From Fibrobacter sp. (GTDB taxonomy: Bacteria > Fibrobacterota > Fibrobacteria > Fibrobacterales > Fibrobacteraceae), in contig JAKSIB010000024.1 of NCBI GenBank assembly GCA_024399065.1, positions 1 through 54,952 on the forward strand: a DNA stretch of 54,952 nucleotides, in the 5' to 3' direction. A model generated the notes under the pieces. That model made no database searches and was not told where the DNA came from. It saw only the letters and a program-made list of their open reading frames with translations. Position numbers and translations under genes: made by a program. Shown piece by piece: positions 24,913 through 34,901 of this stretch. Within the stretch, counting starts at the first letter, position 1, and each line of letters opens with the position of its first letter.

Positions 24913-26450
24913 CCACTGAAAATGAATCCCCAAAAATTGCTGTCATCGCAGGTGCCGGGCCAGCAGGCTTGACGGCCGCATTGGAATTACTTCGCACCAC
25001 AAATGTAAAGCCTGTAATCTTCGAAGCAGAAAATGCAATTGGCGGAATCTCCCGGACGGCTTGCTACAAAGGCAACAGGATGGATATTGGAGGCCATCGA
25101 TTCTTCAGCAAGAGCGATGCTGTTATGAACTGGTGGCTGAACATTCTTCCCCTGGAATCCAAGGACGGACCCCATCCAGAAAAAGACGATTTGGTCATGC
25201 TTTGCCGTAGCCGGCTGAGTCGCATATTGTTCCTGCGGAAACTCTTTGACTATCCCGTAACCTTGAACGGAAATACCATTCGCAGCCTTGGATTTTGGCG
25301 AATGGTGAAAATAGGCCTGAGCTATCTTAAAGTGCAGTTGCTTCCTGCTCGTTCCGAAAAGAGTCTTGAAGATTTTATGATCAACCGTTTTGGCGTTGAA
25401 CTTTATAGAACATTTTTCAGGGACTACACCGAAAAACTCTGGGGCGTTCCCTGTAATAAAATCAGCCCGGAATGGGGCGGCCAGCGCATTAAAGGGCTTT
25501 CCATTACAAAGACTGTGGTTCATGCGGTAAAGCAAATTTTCAAAAATAATAGACACGCCATTGATAGGGATAGCGCCGATGAATTCCGTCAGAAAAATAC
25601 CGAAACAAGTTTAATCGGTCAGTTTCTGTATCCAAAACTTGGTCCGGGCCAGCTTTGGGAATCTGTCGCCCAGAAGATTCTTGACATGGGCGGTGAAATT
25701 GTGATGAACGCAAAGGTTGTGGGCGTAAATCGGATTGAGAACCGCGTGGTTAGTGTCGCCGTTGACAACGGTCAAGGCGTCAAGACAATTCCATGCGACT
25801 ATTTTCTAAGCTCCATGCCCGTGAAGGAACTGGTAACCGCCATGGATCAGCCTGAGACTTCAGTTCCTGCTGAAGTAAAGCGGGTTGCGGAAGGACTCGT
25901 CTATCGCGATTTTATGACAGTGGGCTTGCTGCTGGATAAACTTGAAATAGGAAATGTAAAGGACAACTGGATTTACGTTCAGGAATGCGATGTAAAGCTG
26001 GGCCGCATTCAGGTGTTCAACAACTGGAGTCCTTATCTGGTTAGCGATCCGTCCAAGGTCTGGATTGGCCTGGAATACTTCGTTAACGAAGGCGATGAAA
26101 TGTGGACCATGCCCGATGCCGATTTCATCCAGTTTGCCATTGCAGAACTGGACAGGATTCATGTGGCAAAGCCGGAGTCTGTTCGCGACTCCGTTGTATT
26201 CCGCGTCAAGAAAGCTTATCCGGCCTACTTCGGAACTTACGGCGAATTCCATAAGATTCGCGAATATCTGGACAACATCGAAAACCTGTTCCTGATGGGC
26301 CGTAACGGCATGCACAAATACAACAACATGGATCACAGTATGCTGACTGCCATGGAAACCGTAAAGTGTATTCGCGAAGGCTCCGTTGACAAATCGGATC
26401 TTTGGAATGTCAATACCGAAGAAGAATATCACGAAGGCAAAAAGAAATGA
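24909..26450 (+). CDS. FAD-dependent oxidoreductase, UDP-galactopyranose-mutase/amine-oxidase-like
   Basis: A 513-residue flavoprotein. The N-terminus has the dinucleotide-binding GAGPAGLTA (residues 15-23), an acidic FEAEN ending the second strand, and the [21 protein letters not shown] segment typical of protoporphyrinogen-oxidase and UDP-galactopyranose-mutase relatives. The C-terminus has [20 protein letters not shown], the FAD-proximal part in this group. Such proteins are often next to GtrA and lipid-linked glycosyltransferases, so a role in modifying a nucleotide sugar or lipid-linked sugar is inferred. ATG 24909 (overlap with GtrA) is preferred to an upstream in-frame start that would lie inside GtrA. 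Confidence 0.75.
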   Translation: MTTENESPKIAVIAGAGPAGLTAALELLRTTNVKPVIFEAENAIGGISRTACYKGNRMDIGGHRFFSKSDAVMNWWLNILPLESKDGPHPEKDDLVMLCRSRLSRILFLRKLFDYPVTLNGNTIRSLGFWRMVKIGLSYLKVQLLPARSEKSLEDFMINRFGVELYRTFFRDYTEKLWGVPCNKISPEWGGQRIKGLSITKTVVHAVKQIFKNNRHAIDRDSADEFRQKNTETSLIGQFLYPKLGPGQLWESVAQKILDMGGEIVMNAKVVGVNRIENRVVSVAVDNGQGVKTIPCDYFLSSMPVKELVTAMDQPETSVPAEVKRVAEGLVYRDFMTVGLLLDKLEIGNVKDNWIYVQECDVKLGRIQVFNNWSPYLVSDPSKVWIGLEYFVNEGDEMWTMPDADFIQFAIAELDRIHVAKPESVRDSVVFRVKKAYPAYFGTYGEFHKIREYLDNIENLFLMGRNGMHKYNNMDHSMLTAMETVKCIREGSVDKSDLWNVNTEEEYHEGKKK

Positions 26451-28210
26451 AAAAAGTGTTTAAGAAAATTCTAGGAAATTTTGAATTTCGTTGCATCGTC
26501 GGCGTTATTGCGTGTTTCGCTTTTTTGCAATACGGGCAAATTCGTGTAGAGAATGTGATTCTTCACCAAGGAGAAAATGACGAAAAAACATCGTTGCCGA
26601 TTTCCAGAAAAATGAATCAGGGCGAAAATTTTCGCGTTAGCTTCGTCATCTCAAATCCGCTAAATCTTCACTATGACCTGAACATCATCCCCGATGATTG
26701 CGCAGAATCGCTAACGATTAACGGCGCAGACATTTTCCTGTCGGATTATTCTGGCAGATGTAATTACAGCAAGGGATTTGTGCTGGCAGATTCTGTTACC
26801 GCGCCCCACCGCGTTGGCCCTAGAACGACTTATGAACTTACCCTGAAAAATGGCGGCGGGCCCGGCGGAATCAATGTTTTCCCAAAGGGAATTGGATTTG
26901 TGGACGCCCTGGAAATCGTAATTGCGATTCTTGCGGGATTGACGCTTGCATCCTTATGCAGGCGTCGCAAGTGGCACTCATTTTTACTTCTTTGCGTCGT
27001 GTTCGGAGTGTTTCTGCGGTTCGCCATGTTCAGTGCCTTGCCCTACACACAATTTGCAAATGACGTGGAAGGCCATTTGGCGTACATTCAGTATATTGCG
27101 GATAACCTTGCAATTCCTGCAGCGGATGAATGCTGGACCTGTTACCATCCACCTGTTTATTACACGGTGGCAGCACCGTCGCTTGTCGTGAGTAGCCTGC
27201 TAGGATTTGCATCAAGTGCAGGTGTTCAGCTATTTAGTTTGGCGCTTTCAATTCTCATGTTGATTTGCGGTCTTGCGTTTTTAAAGAGTCTTGTGGATGG
27301 CAAATGTTTGACTATTGCCGCCGCCCTTTGGACGGTGTGGCCGACCTTACTTTTAGTCGCTCCAAGAATCGGGAACGACCAGATGTTCTTTGCACTGCAT
27401 GTTCTTTGTCTGTTTGCTGGCTTCAATTACATTAGGCGAGGGAAAGGCTCGTCCCTTGTTTTCGCCGTGGTTTGCGCGGCTCTTGCAATCTGGACAAAAT
27501 CAACAGGCTTTATCTCTTTGGCACTTGTAATACTGATGGCCGTTGTAGGCTACTTCAAAAATTGTTCGCCAGAAAAAATTACTCCAACCAAACCAGAAAT
27601 CACAAGCTGGATTTTATTATTGCTAATCTTTGTTGGATTGGCCTTCGAAAAAATAATGGGCGATGGAGGCCTAGTTTCCAACGCAAACAGCCTGCATTCG
27701 GGTTTGAAAGTCGGGAACGAAGCCGGAAACTATCTTTATTTCGATTTGAAGTCTTTCCTAACGGAGCCTTATACCAGCGCATGGGCCAACGGTCTGGGCA
27801 GAGAATACTTTCTCAATTATGCCTTCAAATCTTCCCTGTTTGGCGAATTCAAACTTGTGGAAACCGCATTGGGTAAGGCCTTGGCATCCTTGATTAGCGT
27901 GTCATTCCTGGGCTTGATCGTATTTGCGATTCGCGGCTGGTGGAAAACAAAATTGGATGTTTGCCATTGGATTCTTTTTGTTCAGGGAATCCTGTTCTTT
28001 GCAGCATTGGGTTTCCTGCGTAACAAATATCCCTATGCCTGCAGCAACGATTTCCGCTACATCATGCCTGCATTGCTGAGTTTTGTTCCCTATGTTGGAT
28101 TGGGCGTGTACCAAAAAGAATTTTCCCTCAAGTGGAAAATTCTTGGCATCGCAACAGTACTTGTTTTTGTGGTATGTTCTGTGCTGCTGATGGGCTGCGT
28201 GTTTGGATAA
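26447..28210 (+). CDS. GT-C fold membrane glycosyltransferase, GT39-like
   Basis: A 587-residue membrane protein with one N-terminal segment, a roughly 110-residue extracytoplasmic part, and then about ten membrane segments. [15 protein letters not shown], with acidic residues in the first large loop, and CYHPPVYY resemble the catalytic-loop motifs of PMT/ArnT-type transferases that use polyprenyl-phosphate sugars. The start overlaps the previous stop as ATGA. The acceptor is unknown. An in-frame start further upstream lies within the oxidoreductase and is rejected. It is closed by the terminator at 28229, shared with the facing acyl-CoA dehydrogenase fragment. Confidence 0.7.
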   Translation: MKKVFKKILGNFEFRCIVGVIACFAFLQYGQIRVENVILHQGENDEKTSLPISRKMNQGENFRVSFVISNPLNLHYDLNIIPDDCAESLTINGADIFLSDYSGRCNYSKGFVLADSVTAPHRVGPRTTYELTLKNGGGPGGINVFPKGIGFVDALEIVIAILAGLTLASLCRRRKWHSFLLLCVVFGVFLRFAMFSALPYTQFANDVEGHLAYIQYIADNLAIPAADECWTCYHPPVYYTVAAPSLVVSSLLGFASSAGVQLFSLALSILMLICGLAFLKSLVDGKCLTIAAALWTVWPTLLLVAPRIGNDQMFFALHVLCLFAGFNYIRRGKGSSLVFAVVCAALAIWTKSTGFISLALVILMAVVGYFKNCSPEKITPTKPEITSWILLLLIFVGLAFEKIMGDGGLVSNANSLHSGLKVGNEAGNYLYFDLKSFLTEPYTSAWANGLGREYFLNYAFKSSLFGEFKLVETALGKALASLISVSFLGLIVFAIRGWWKTKLDVCHWILFVQGILFFAALGFLRNKYPYACSNDFRYIMPALLSFVPYVGLGVYQKEFSLKWKILGIATVLVFVVCSVLLMGCVFG

Positions 28211-28230
28211 TCAAACGCGAATATTTTGAA

Positions 28231-28264
28231 AAAAGACCCCGACTCTTGCAAGTCGAGGTCTTTT
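28231..28264. terminator. Bidirectional terminator after the GT-C gene
   Basis: AAAAGACC...CGACT pairs with AGTCG...GGTCTTTT, followed by TTTTTTT after a short gap. It lies 20 bases after the GT-C stop and also faces the truncated dehydrogenase. A near-identical copy is at 34937-34970; here one stem pair is lost by a G to A change. Confidence 0.8.
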
Positions 28265-28278
28265 AAGTTTTTTTGGAG

Positions 28279-28300
28279 ATCCCGGGTCTGTGCCCGGGAT
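28279..28300. repeat. REP-like palindrome, copy 1
   Basis: ATCCCGGG and CCCGGGAT are separated by six bases, followed by GACA. A second copy is at 34985-35006 inside the duplicated block, and a related form (ATCCCGG, CCGGGAT) is at 44082-44103 in the other orientation. Next to copies 1 and 2 is a further GC-rich stem, CGCGG and CCGCG. Confidence 0.65.
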
Positions 28301-28338
28301 GACACGCACGCGGTTGCCCGCGCGGTTCCATTCAGCGA

Positions 28339-28873
28339 TTAAGCCTTATAGTCAGCGATCTGTTCTGCAGTCAGGTTCATGATGAAGTTGGAGTGCTTCA
28401 TCACTTCTGCTTCGGCGAGGTTCAGGTAGACCTTGGCGCTCTTGCCGAACAGTTCTGCGTTAGCAGAAGCGTCGCGGATAAGGAGCTGAGCCATGACGCA
28501 GTTACCGGCCATTTCGTACAGGCGGCGGCTGCAGAGGTCCAGGAACTCGTTGTTTTCAGCGGCCTTGACGTAGTCGATGGCTGCCTTGAACTTGTCGTCC
28601 ATAGCCTTTGCGCGGGCCTTGAGTGCTTCAAATTCCGGTGCAACAGCGGCTGCTTCCAGTTCGTCGAGCATGGAAGTGTAGGTGCCGGTGGTGATGTGCG
28701 GAAGGGCAGCAACAACCTGGAGCTGGGTAGTACCTTCGTAGATGGAGGTAATACGAGCGTCGCGGTAGAGGCGCTGGCAAGCGTATTCCAGCATGTAGCC
28801 GGAACCGCCGTGAACCTGGATGCTGTCGTAGCTGTTGATGTTGGAGTATTCGGCGTTCATGCCCTTGGTGAGC
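28339..28873 (-). pseudogene. Truncated acyl-CoA dehydrogenase (3' fragment)
   Basis: This is the last 178 or so codons of the acyl-CoA dehydrogenase gene at 35045-36754, including the stop. The translated part from the internal Met at 28860 is identical to the last 173 residues of the full protein. The homology stops abruptly at 28873. The fragment keeps the catalytic-Glu region (YEGTTQLQ) but lacks the substrate and FAD-binding N-terminal and middle domains, so it cannot make an active enzyme. A start at 28860 without a promoter or ribosome-binding site makes expression unlikely. Confidence 0.92.
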
Positions 28874-29020
28874 TTATGATGGTGGGGGAAGTCTCCCCCT
28901 CGCTACAGCCCCGGCCCCGCCCTTACAATCATTCCCTTCGGGAATAAAGTTCCGAAACCCACCCGGCCGGGTCTTCCGCTACCCCCTCTGCGGGGCTCAA
29001 ACGCCGCCCCGCAACGCCCT
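28874..29020. other. GC-rich multi-hairpin segment at the duplication junction
   Basis: Immediately after the duplicated block comes about 145 bases much richer in G and C than the surroundings and full of short stems: GGGGGA/TCCCCC, ATTCCC-TTC-GGGAAT (a C-UUCG-G type tetraloop), the palindrome ACCCGGCCGGGT, CCCC/GGGG, and CGGGGC/GCCCCG. No gene is seen. After it, 29021-29224 is AT-rich and serves as the upstream region of the lipase gene. Confidence 0.6.
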
Positions 29021-29224
29021 GGCTTGCGGAATGTTATTTTTATCTTAAATTCCCCTTGCGGAAATGTCCTTTTTTTTTTATGATTGGCTTCGTTCTTTTT
29101 TGAACAGACATTTTGGGGGTTGTTTTAGAACGCTTGGCTATTTAGCGTTAATTGCTATTTGTCTGCGATTGTTCTTTAGTGTCCTCTGAAAAATGGTGAA
29201 ATTAGACCTGAATAGGAGGAAAGA

Positions 29225-32200
29225 TTGAAAAATCTATTAAAGTTTGTTTTTTCAGCGTTATTAACTCTTGTTGGTACGAGTAGCGCTCTAAATGCTTGGG
29301 ATAAGTCTGTAGCCGAAGTATTGCCGGGTTCTGGCGATGTTGATAATCCTGCTTGGATTGCCCAAGTTGAAAGACCTGGCGCCCTTGCTACTGGAAATTT
29401 AATTGCTTCGTACGATGAAAATGATTACATCCCATATGGCTATTGTAATGATGTTGTTGATGAGTCAGGTGAAAATTTTAAAGAAGGTGTTTACCAGGTC
29501 AAGTCGCTAACCGGAATTCTTAAGAAAGAAACTGACTACGATGGTCTTGACACCTGGCATTGGATGGCGTATTACACCATGGGTTATACTATAACCTGTG
29601 GAAATAAGATTACATACAAGGGCCTTTTTAAGTGGCGTAAACATTTGTGGAAATGCAGATCTAATATGGATAACTGGGACTGGGACGATGCTGGCTGCAG
29701 TAATAAACATGATATGAGTCTTCATGATTTGGATATTAATACCTACGATTATGCTACGAACACCTTTGTTTCTTTTCGTGATAACGCAAACGAGAATGGA
29801 AACAATGTTGTTCCTATAAAGGACCTGATTAAGGCATGGAATGGCAGACCGGTTGAATTTCCTGCGTGGACTTATACGGGTGAACCTGGAAAGACCCTTG
29901 CTCATCCGGTTTTGTTTGTTCATGGCTTGAATAGTGACTATGAAATATGGGGGGTAAAGTCCAATGCACCTAAGGCATGCGCCGATTGTGAGAAAAAGGC
30001 TCAATCGGAATTTATGAAGGCTCTTGTAAAATCCTATGAAAATGGCTCTGCTCCGGATATTCTTGCTAGAACGTACAATGTTCCTAACACAGGAGACGAT
30101 ATTAATAAAAATGGTATATACTTCTATCAAACTCCAGGTAGTTATGTTGATGGAAAATGGGTAGAAGCAAGACCGTTCTGGGATGCAATTCCATCCCAGT
30201 CTAAGAGATTGTATGAAAGAATTGTTGAGGTGATGGATGACTTTTATGGGTCTAAGGGAATAGATTGGAGGACTAATGAAAAGGCTGATATTGACTTGGT
30301 TGGACACAGCCAAGGTGGTCTAACTATTAGAGAAATGTTCCGTGGTTTAAGGGCCGACGCTAGTGAATATCCTGCGGGTACGGCCAATGCGGCAAACCAT
30401 GTCCGCAAAGTTATTACTGTAGATACTCCTCACTTCGGTTCTGAATTGGCTACCGTTGATCCTAATCAAATTTCGGATGAATTTTCTGGTTTAAAGAAAA
30501 TTGTTAAAGATTTAGATGATTCTAAAACGGATAATCCTCCAGAGCATGAACTTGTAAAAGCAGAACTGGATTTGGACTGGTTGGATTATGCCTCCGCTGT
30601 TAAGGATGGCGTAAAAGAAGACAATACGTTGTATTGTGATGTTATTAGTGCGTGCAATATTCTTGGCTGGGTCGTAGGAACAATCTCGTATCCTTTTGAT
30701 AAAGTTTATTTAAGCGTTAAGGGACCTTATCTTGGCACATACGTGGCAGACGTATCTCTTGATGGTATGATTGACAAGAAAGGGGTTAAAAACATAGTAA
30801 TTGATAAACTTGAACCCATTGCTAAGGATGCTTACGATTCTCGTCATAATGGACTTCATTTGGATCCCAAAGGTGGTTTTATAGTTAATTTAAATACAGT
30901 GATGAATGGAAAGGCTCCTTATCCGGAAAAGCCAAATGGGAAACAGGTTAATATGTTGCCCCTGTATTCCCCTAAGTCCTCTCAGGTACTCTCTTCGTTG
31001 CTGGGTTCTCTTTCTTCGACTGCAGATAAATTGTGTGAGGATTATGACGATGATGAAACAGGGTGCTTTGTCATTGGCAAATTCTTTGATAATGTTGTCG
31101 TTAATATGAGTAAGAAAGAAGGATTTGACATTAACAGTGCGTCTTTAAAAACTGTTAATTCTGAACTTTGGAAATCTCTGGTGGATATTCAAGATAGCTG
31201 GTTTGGTAAAGGTGACGCTCTTGTGACGGAATTTAGCCAGAAGTTTGTGGATCGTAGTAAGGGTCTTTCTCCTGAAAATATTCCTAACTTTATTGATCCG
31301 AGACGGTTTGTTTTTCATGATGCTTTGGCTCCGTGGGAAGATCTTCTTCATGGTTCCGTTGACAGTGATGAATTTGGCATCCATATTAAGGGCGCCACTG
31401 ATCAGGGTTTGGACATTGTGTGTGCTTTGGATCAACGCTGCGATGAAATTGCTCATAATGATGCTTCAAATATTCTTTATCTTGATATGGGAACGGTGGA
31501 TTTTGTTGGGGATTTCAGTGCGGCTCCGATTTTCATGAATCAGGGAACCCACGAAATCAAGGTTAGCGACGCAACTTATTCTCTTAGTGCCAGCTATATT
31601 CCGGGTATAGGTTCTGTTGTTCGTTATACAGATGAAAACAGTGTTGAACATCAGGAAATTCTGTTTGATGGTTCTGTTGCTACCAGTCCTTCTATTAAGC
31701 GTAATGGACAGGTTCTTCATGTTTCCTTCACGAACCAGTCGGGCAAAACTTTTGAAAAGGATTACTTGCTTTCCAATCTGTCCGCAGTAACGAATTTTGC
31801 GGTTGTGGTGGGTGCGGGGGATGTTGCTCCCAGCGTAATGATTGCTACGGGTACTGCAGCGAATCCTTCTACGCAAACTCTTCCTGTTTCTCCCAGTGAA
31901 AAGGTTACTAAATATAGCCCTATGACTGTGTACCATCGCGAAGCTCGAGGTTCATACGAGAAAAATACCTCTCGTCCTAGAATCCTTGTAACAAATACTA
32001 GTGGCAGGGATATTGCTGGCTTCAAGGTGGCCTATTACTTCACCGCTGATCCAGCACATAAGCCTGTTGTTGAAGTTGACTATCCTAAGATTCCTGTGAC
32101 TTTGGAAAATTTGGGAGGCGATCAGTGGAGATTTATCCTTGATGCTAGTGACCAAGTCCTTGCTGCAGGTAGTGTTCTTCCCAATGTCGATGGCTGGCAG

Positions 32201-32830
32201 ATTCGTGTCCATTACGAAGACTGGACTGACTATAAGTTTATCAATGACTGGTCCGCAGACCATAACATTGGTACTCCTGCCCAAAATACCAAGATTGTTG
32301 TTTATGATTTGAACGATAATATCATCTGGGGTATCGAACCTAGTGCATACAAGAGTGTTGATGAAGGTTTGGTTCCTCAGCCTGCCGCGACCTTGGCCTG
32401 GCATGATTCTGCGCCCCATGAAAGTAATTACTTGAAGCCGAGAGTGACTGTTAAGAATACGGGTTCTGTGTCTCTCCAGAACTATAAGGCTAAGCTTTGG
32501 TTCCGTGTACCGGAAGGCAAGGAACTTCATGTTCCCACGGATGACTGGTATACGCCGACTTCTGTTCCCTCGCTTGCAAATGTAGGTGAAAATGTTTGGG
32601 AACTGGTCATGAACTTCAATAAGTATATCTTGTATCCGGGTGAATCTGTCAACGAAGGTGATATTGGCGTTCACCTGAAGGATTGGAGTTCATTTGACAA
32701 GACTGTCTGCGGTATCGCTTTGCTCGATGCTGATGATAATGTTATTTTCGGCAGTGTGCCTACAGTTGAACGTTGCAAGTCGTTCGATGAACCGAACTTG
32801 ATGACTCCGCAATATACTTGGAATTTCTAA
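29225..32830 (+). CDS. Secreted lipase/esterase-like alpha/beta hydrolase with carbohydrate-binding-like repeats
   Basis: A 1201-residue exported protein (signal about residues 1-22). The hydrolase part has HPVLFVHGLNSDYEIWG, the nucleophile elbow GHSQGG with Ser362, TVDTPHFGSELA, and later FGKGDALV with Asp664 and LLHGSV with His709 as likely remaining triad members, as in triacylglycerol lipases and PGAP1-like enzymes. After a beta-rich spacer come two related beta-sandwich domains (about 898-1040 and 1056-1190, each with an (I/V)xVTNTSG- or VKNTGS-like strand), resembling CBM3-type modules. The start is TTG with a strong AGGAGG five bases upstream; no ATG is close. Substrate unknown: lipid or plant-wall ester are both possible. 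Confidence 0.75.
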   Translation: MKNLLKFVFSALLTLVGTSSALNAWDKSVAEVLPGSGDVDNPAWIAQVERPGALATGNLIASYDENDYIPYGYCNDVVDESGENFKEGVYQVKSLTGILKKETDYDGLDTWHWMAYYTMGYTITCGNKITYKGLFKWRKHLWKCRSNMDNWDWDDAGCSNKHDMSLHDLDINTYDYATNTFVSFRDNANENGNNVVPIKDLIKAWNGRPVEFPAWTYTGEPGKTLAHPVLFVHGLNSDYEIWGVKSNAPKACADCEKKAQSEFMKALVKSYENGSAPDILARTYNVPNTGDDINKNGIYFYQTPGSYVDGKWVEARPFWDAIPSQSKRLYERIVEVMDDFYGSKGIDWRTNEKADIDLVGHSQGGLTIREMFRGLRADASEYPAGTANAANHVRKVITVDTPHFGSELATVDPNQISDEFSGLKKIVKDLDDSKTDNPPEHELVKAELDLDWLDYASAVKDGVKEDNTLYCDVISACNILGWVVGTISYPFDKVYLSVKGPYLGTYVADVSLDGMIDKKGVKNIVIDKLEPIAKDAYDSRHNGLHLDPKGGFIVNLNTVMNGKAPYPEKPNGKQVNMLPLYSPKSSQVLSSLLGSLSSTADKLCEDYDDDETGCFVIGKFFDNVVVNMSKKEGFDINSASLKTVNSELWKSLVDIQDSWFGKGDALVTEFSQKFVDRSKGLSPENIPNFIDPRRFVFHDALAPWEDLLHGSVDSDEFGIHIKGATDQGLDIVCALDQRCDEIAHNDASNILYLDMGTVDFVGDFSAAPIFMNQGTHEIKVSDATYSLSASYIPGIGSVVRYTDENSVEHQEILFDGSVATSPSIKRNGQVLHVSFTNQSGKTFEKDYLLSNLSAVTNFAVVVGAGDVAPSVMIATGTAANPSTQTLPVSPSEKVTKYSPMTVYHREARGSYEKNTSRPRILVTNTSGRDIAGFKVAYYFTADPAHKPVVEVDYPKIPVTLENLGGDQWRFILDASDQVLAAGSVLPNVDGWQIRVHYEDWTDYKFINDWSADHNIGTPAQNTKIVVYDLNDNIIWGIEPSAYKSVDEGLVPQPAATLAWHDSAPHESNYLKPRVTVKNTGSVSLQNYKAKLWFRVPEGKELHVPTDDWYTPTSVPSLANVGENVWELVMNFNKYILYPGESVNEGDIGVHLKDWSSFDKTVCGIALLDADDNVIFGSVPTVERCKSFDEPNLMTPQYTWNF

Positions 32831-32831
32831 T

Positions 32832-34061
32832 ATGAAAAATCTTTTTCAACTAGTAATCATTTCCGTTATTTTTGTTGCCTGTGCGAAAGATCCCGAGGCA
32901 TCTTCGGAACCTCCAGAATCAATGCAGGATAGCTGGGTGAAAGTTTTTACTCCGGATATGGATTCCCTCAATACAAGAGGGAGTGGCCTGCAACGGGTGT
33001 TGCATTCGGGTTCGTGGATTATGATTGAGGATGCCTGGAGTGTTCCTGCAGAAGGAAACCCCGGTTATCTTGTTCATGCTCCCCGTCTTTTTGTCTCGAC
33101 TGTGGGTGAAAATCACTGGGATACTCTTTCTATTCCGTCAAAAGGTTACGTACATACTCTGTATACTGATTCCACTGCGTTCTATGTGGGTACAACTACG
33201 GGCGATGTTTTGAAATACTTGCCGGATAGCAAAAAGTGGGAAAAGATAAATGTTCTTGATTCTTCTGACGGTATTGAATATGGTGTCTATGGAATTGCCA
33301 AGTTTGAAAACAACCTGATTGTTTGCTTGGCGGGTTTCAAGGATACCGTTTCAAAGGAAGTGAAGTCTGTTATCCGATTGCAGAATGGCGGTTCTTGGAT
33401 CGATTTGGATACGCCTCCCACTCATTATGATACCTATGGAACGAAAATGATCCCTTTGCAGTTTCATAAGGGTGTTGAATGGAATGGAAAATTCTATGCT
33501 GCGACTTTGGATGGCGTTTTTGAACTCTCGCCAGGAGCTACGCAGTGGAATCTGTTGCCTTATCCTCCAAAGGTCCAATATACTAAGAGGTATGTTGCCA
33601 ATCCGATTCAGGACATCCTTGTTCATAAAAACAGTTTGATCATCGTAGATGAATGGGGAAAGTTGGTATATGAATGGAATGCATCAGAAAATGATTGGGC
33701 TCCCATGGACAGCTTGTTCCTTAATTACTATGGTGAGGATTCCTTAGGTTATGTGATTAATATTAATTCGATAGAAGGGATAAATGCGCTTGTATCCGAT
33801 GGAGAACATCTGTTTTCTTTCGGTGATCGATCCTATCCTAAGGTTTACATGGGTGATTATGGTGAACCCTATGGTAATATTCCTAAAGGATGGAGAGAAA
33901 TTGAGGGCGAAGGTGTCAAGGGACGCCCGCTCCCGACCACGAGAATCTATGGTGGCGATGTAATCGGAGGAATGCTTTATGCCGCTTCATACGAAGGCTT
34001 GTTCAAAATCCCGTTGAAGAATTTGGATAGTATTATCGCTGACGAAAAAGATTTTTTCTAA
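32832..34061 (+). CDS. Beta-propeller-like lipoprotein
   Basis: A 409-residue lipoprotein (lipobox Phe-Val-Ala-Cys, Cys17) that begins one base after the lipase stop, so it is certainly in the same operon. The mature part shows repeated short strands of the type seen in Kelch or ligand-sensing propellers: FYVGTTTGDVLKY, FYAATLDGVFELS, LYAASYEGLFKIP, each followed by a Trp-containing turn. A surface-bound binding or adaptor role beside the lipase is inferred. No catalytic motif was seen. Confidence 0.65.
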   Translation: MKNLFQLVIISVIFVACAKDPEASSEPPESMQDSWVKVFTPDMDSLNTRGSGLQRVLHSGSWIMIEDAWSVPAEGNPGYLVHAPRLFVSTVGENHWDTLSIPSKGYVHTLYTDSTAFYVGTTTGDVLKYLPDSKKWEKINVLDSSDGIEYGVYGIAKFENNLIVCLAGFKDTVSKEVKSVIRLQNGGSWIDLDTPPTHYDTYGTKMIPLQFHKGVEWNGKFYAATLDGVFELSPGATQWNLLPYPPKVQYTKRYVANPIQDILVHKNSLIIVDEWGKLVYEWNASENDWAPMDSLFLNYYGEDSLGYVININSIEGINALVSDGEHLFSFGDRSYPKVYMGDYGEPYGNIPKGWREIEGEGVKGRPLPTTRIYGGDVIGGMLYAASYEGLFKIPLKNLDSIIADEKDFF

Positions 34062-34099
34062 CGGATTAAACAATCAAATGATTGAAAAAGGAATTAATA

Positions 34100-34879
34100 A
34101 TGAAATGTAGTTTTCTTAAAATAGCATCAATTGTGGCTGTTGTTGCTACTTCTGCTATTGCTGATGAAACCTTTAATGGCATTGGAATTGCTATTACTCC
34201 GGCAGAAAAAGGTGCCGAGGTTGTGAGTGTTATTCCGGGGACTCCTGCTGCTGATTCAAAATTACAAAAGGGTGATGTGATTATTTCTGTGGATGGAAAT
34301 AGTACATACTGCAAGAGAATGACCGATGTTCAGAATTTGCTGCGTGGCGAAAACAATAAGCCGGTGGATATTGTTTTTATTAACAATGGAGATACCCTTG
34401 AAACGACGATTCGTCGTGCGGAGTTGACTGTAAAGAACCTGGATAGCGAGGAGTTCAGTGGTGCAGAACTGGAATCTTACGCAAGCTCAGTCCGTTCTGA
34501 CAAAAAACTTGTTGCAATTATGAATCAAGGTGGTGTTGTTGACGACGCCAATGCTGATGTAAAGAATGTAGACTGCATTTATGTTGATAAGGATGTGATT
34601 AAGGAGTCCGCTCCGATTACCCAGGGGAAGAAAGCCGAAAAGATCAAAGTGAAAGGTGTAGACCGTAACACTATCAGCTTTGAACTTGAATCCGCTGGTG
34701 AAGCTCTTGTGTCTGTGACTAATTCCAGTGGTGTCGTTGTATCGAGTATTCGAATTCCTCATGCAATGAAAGGAATTAATAGAATATCCTGGGATTCCAG
34801 TAATGCTCCCGCCGATCGCTACGTTGTTAGTGTTGAACATCATGGATTCACTAATGGAAAAAGCGTTCTTTTGAAATAA
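34100..34879 (+). CDS. Exported PDZ-domain protein with possible C-terminal sorting domain
   Basis: A 259-residue protein with a signal peptide cleaved after Ala-Ile-Ala (about residue 21). A PDZ domain follows (about 24-105) with GIGIAITPAEKGAEV, a carboxylate-loop-like start, and LQKGDVIISVDG. No protease domain is present. The last 65 residues resemble T9SS type A sorting domains (Ig-like, with DRYVVSVEHHG and an ending in SVLLK), but this is tentative. ATG 34100 has AAAGGAA at a good spacing; an upstream in-frame TTG at 34082 is less likely. It is third in the lipase operon. Confidence 0.68.
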   Translation: MKCSFLKIASIVAVVATSAIADETFNGIGIAITPAEKGAEVVSVIPGTPAADSKLQKGDVIISVDGNSTYCKRMTDVQNLLRGENNKPVDIVFINNGDTLETTIRRAELTVKNLDSEEFSGAELESYASSVRSDKKLVAIMNQGGVVDDANADVKNVDCIYVDKDVIKESAPITQGKKAEKIKVKGVDRNTISFELESAGEALVSVTNSSGVVVSSIRIPHAMKGINRISWDSSNAPADRYVVSVEHHGFTNGKSVLLK

Positions 34880-34901
34880 CATAAACGCATAATAGCCAAG
34901 A

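Larger units (their letters stand above)
28229..28873. repeat. Left copy of a 645-bp direct duplication
   Basis: Positions 28229-28873 align without gaps to 34935-35579 (offset 6706). The six differences I could find all lie between about 28250 and 28350; the last 520 or so bases are identical. The block contains a terminator, a REP-like palindrome and the 3' part of the acyl-CoA dehydrogenase gene. The few coding differences are synonymous and cluster at the last codons, so recent gene conversion or recent duplication is likely. Confidence 0.95.

Noticed and set aside
28339-28860. A functional short protein from the dehydrogenase fragment
   Set aside because: It lacks the substrate and FAD domains, starts at an internal Met without a ribosome-binding site, and ends at the duplication edge.
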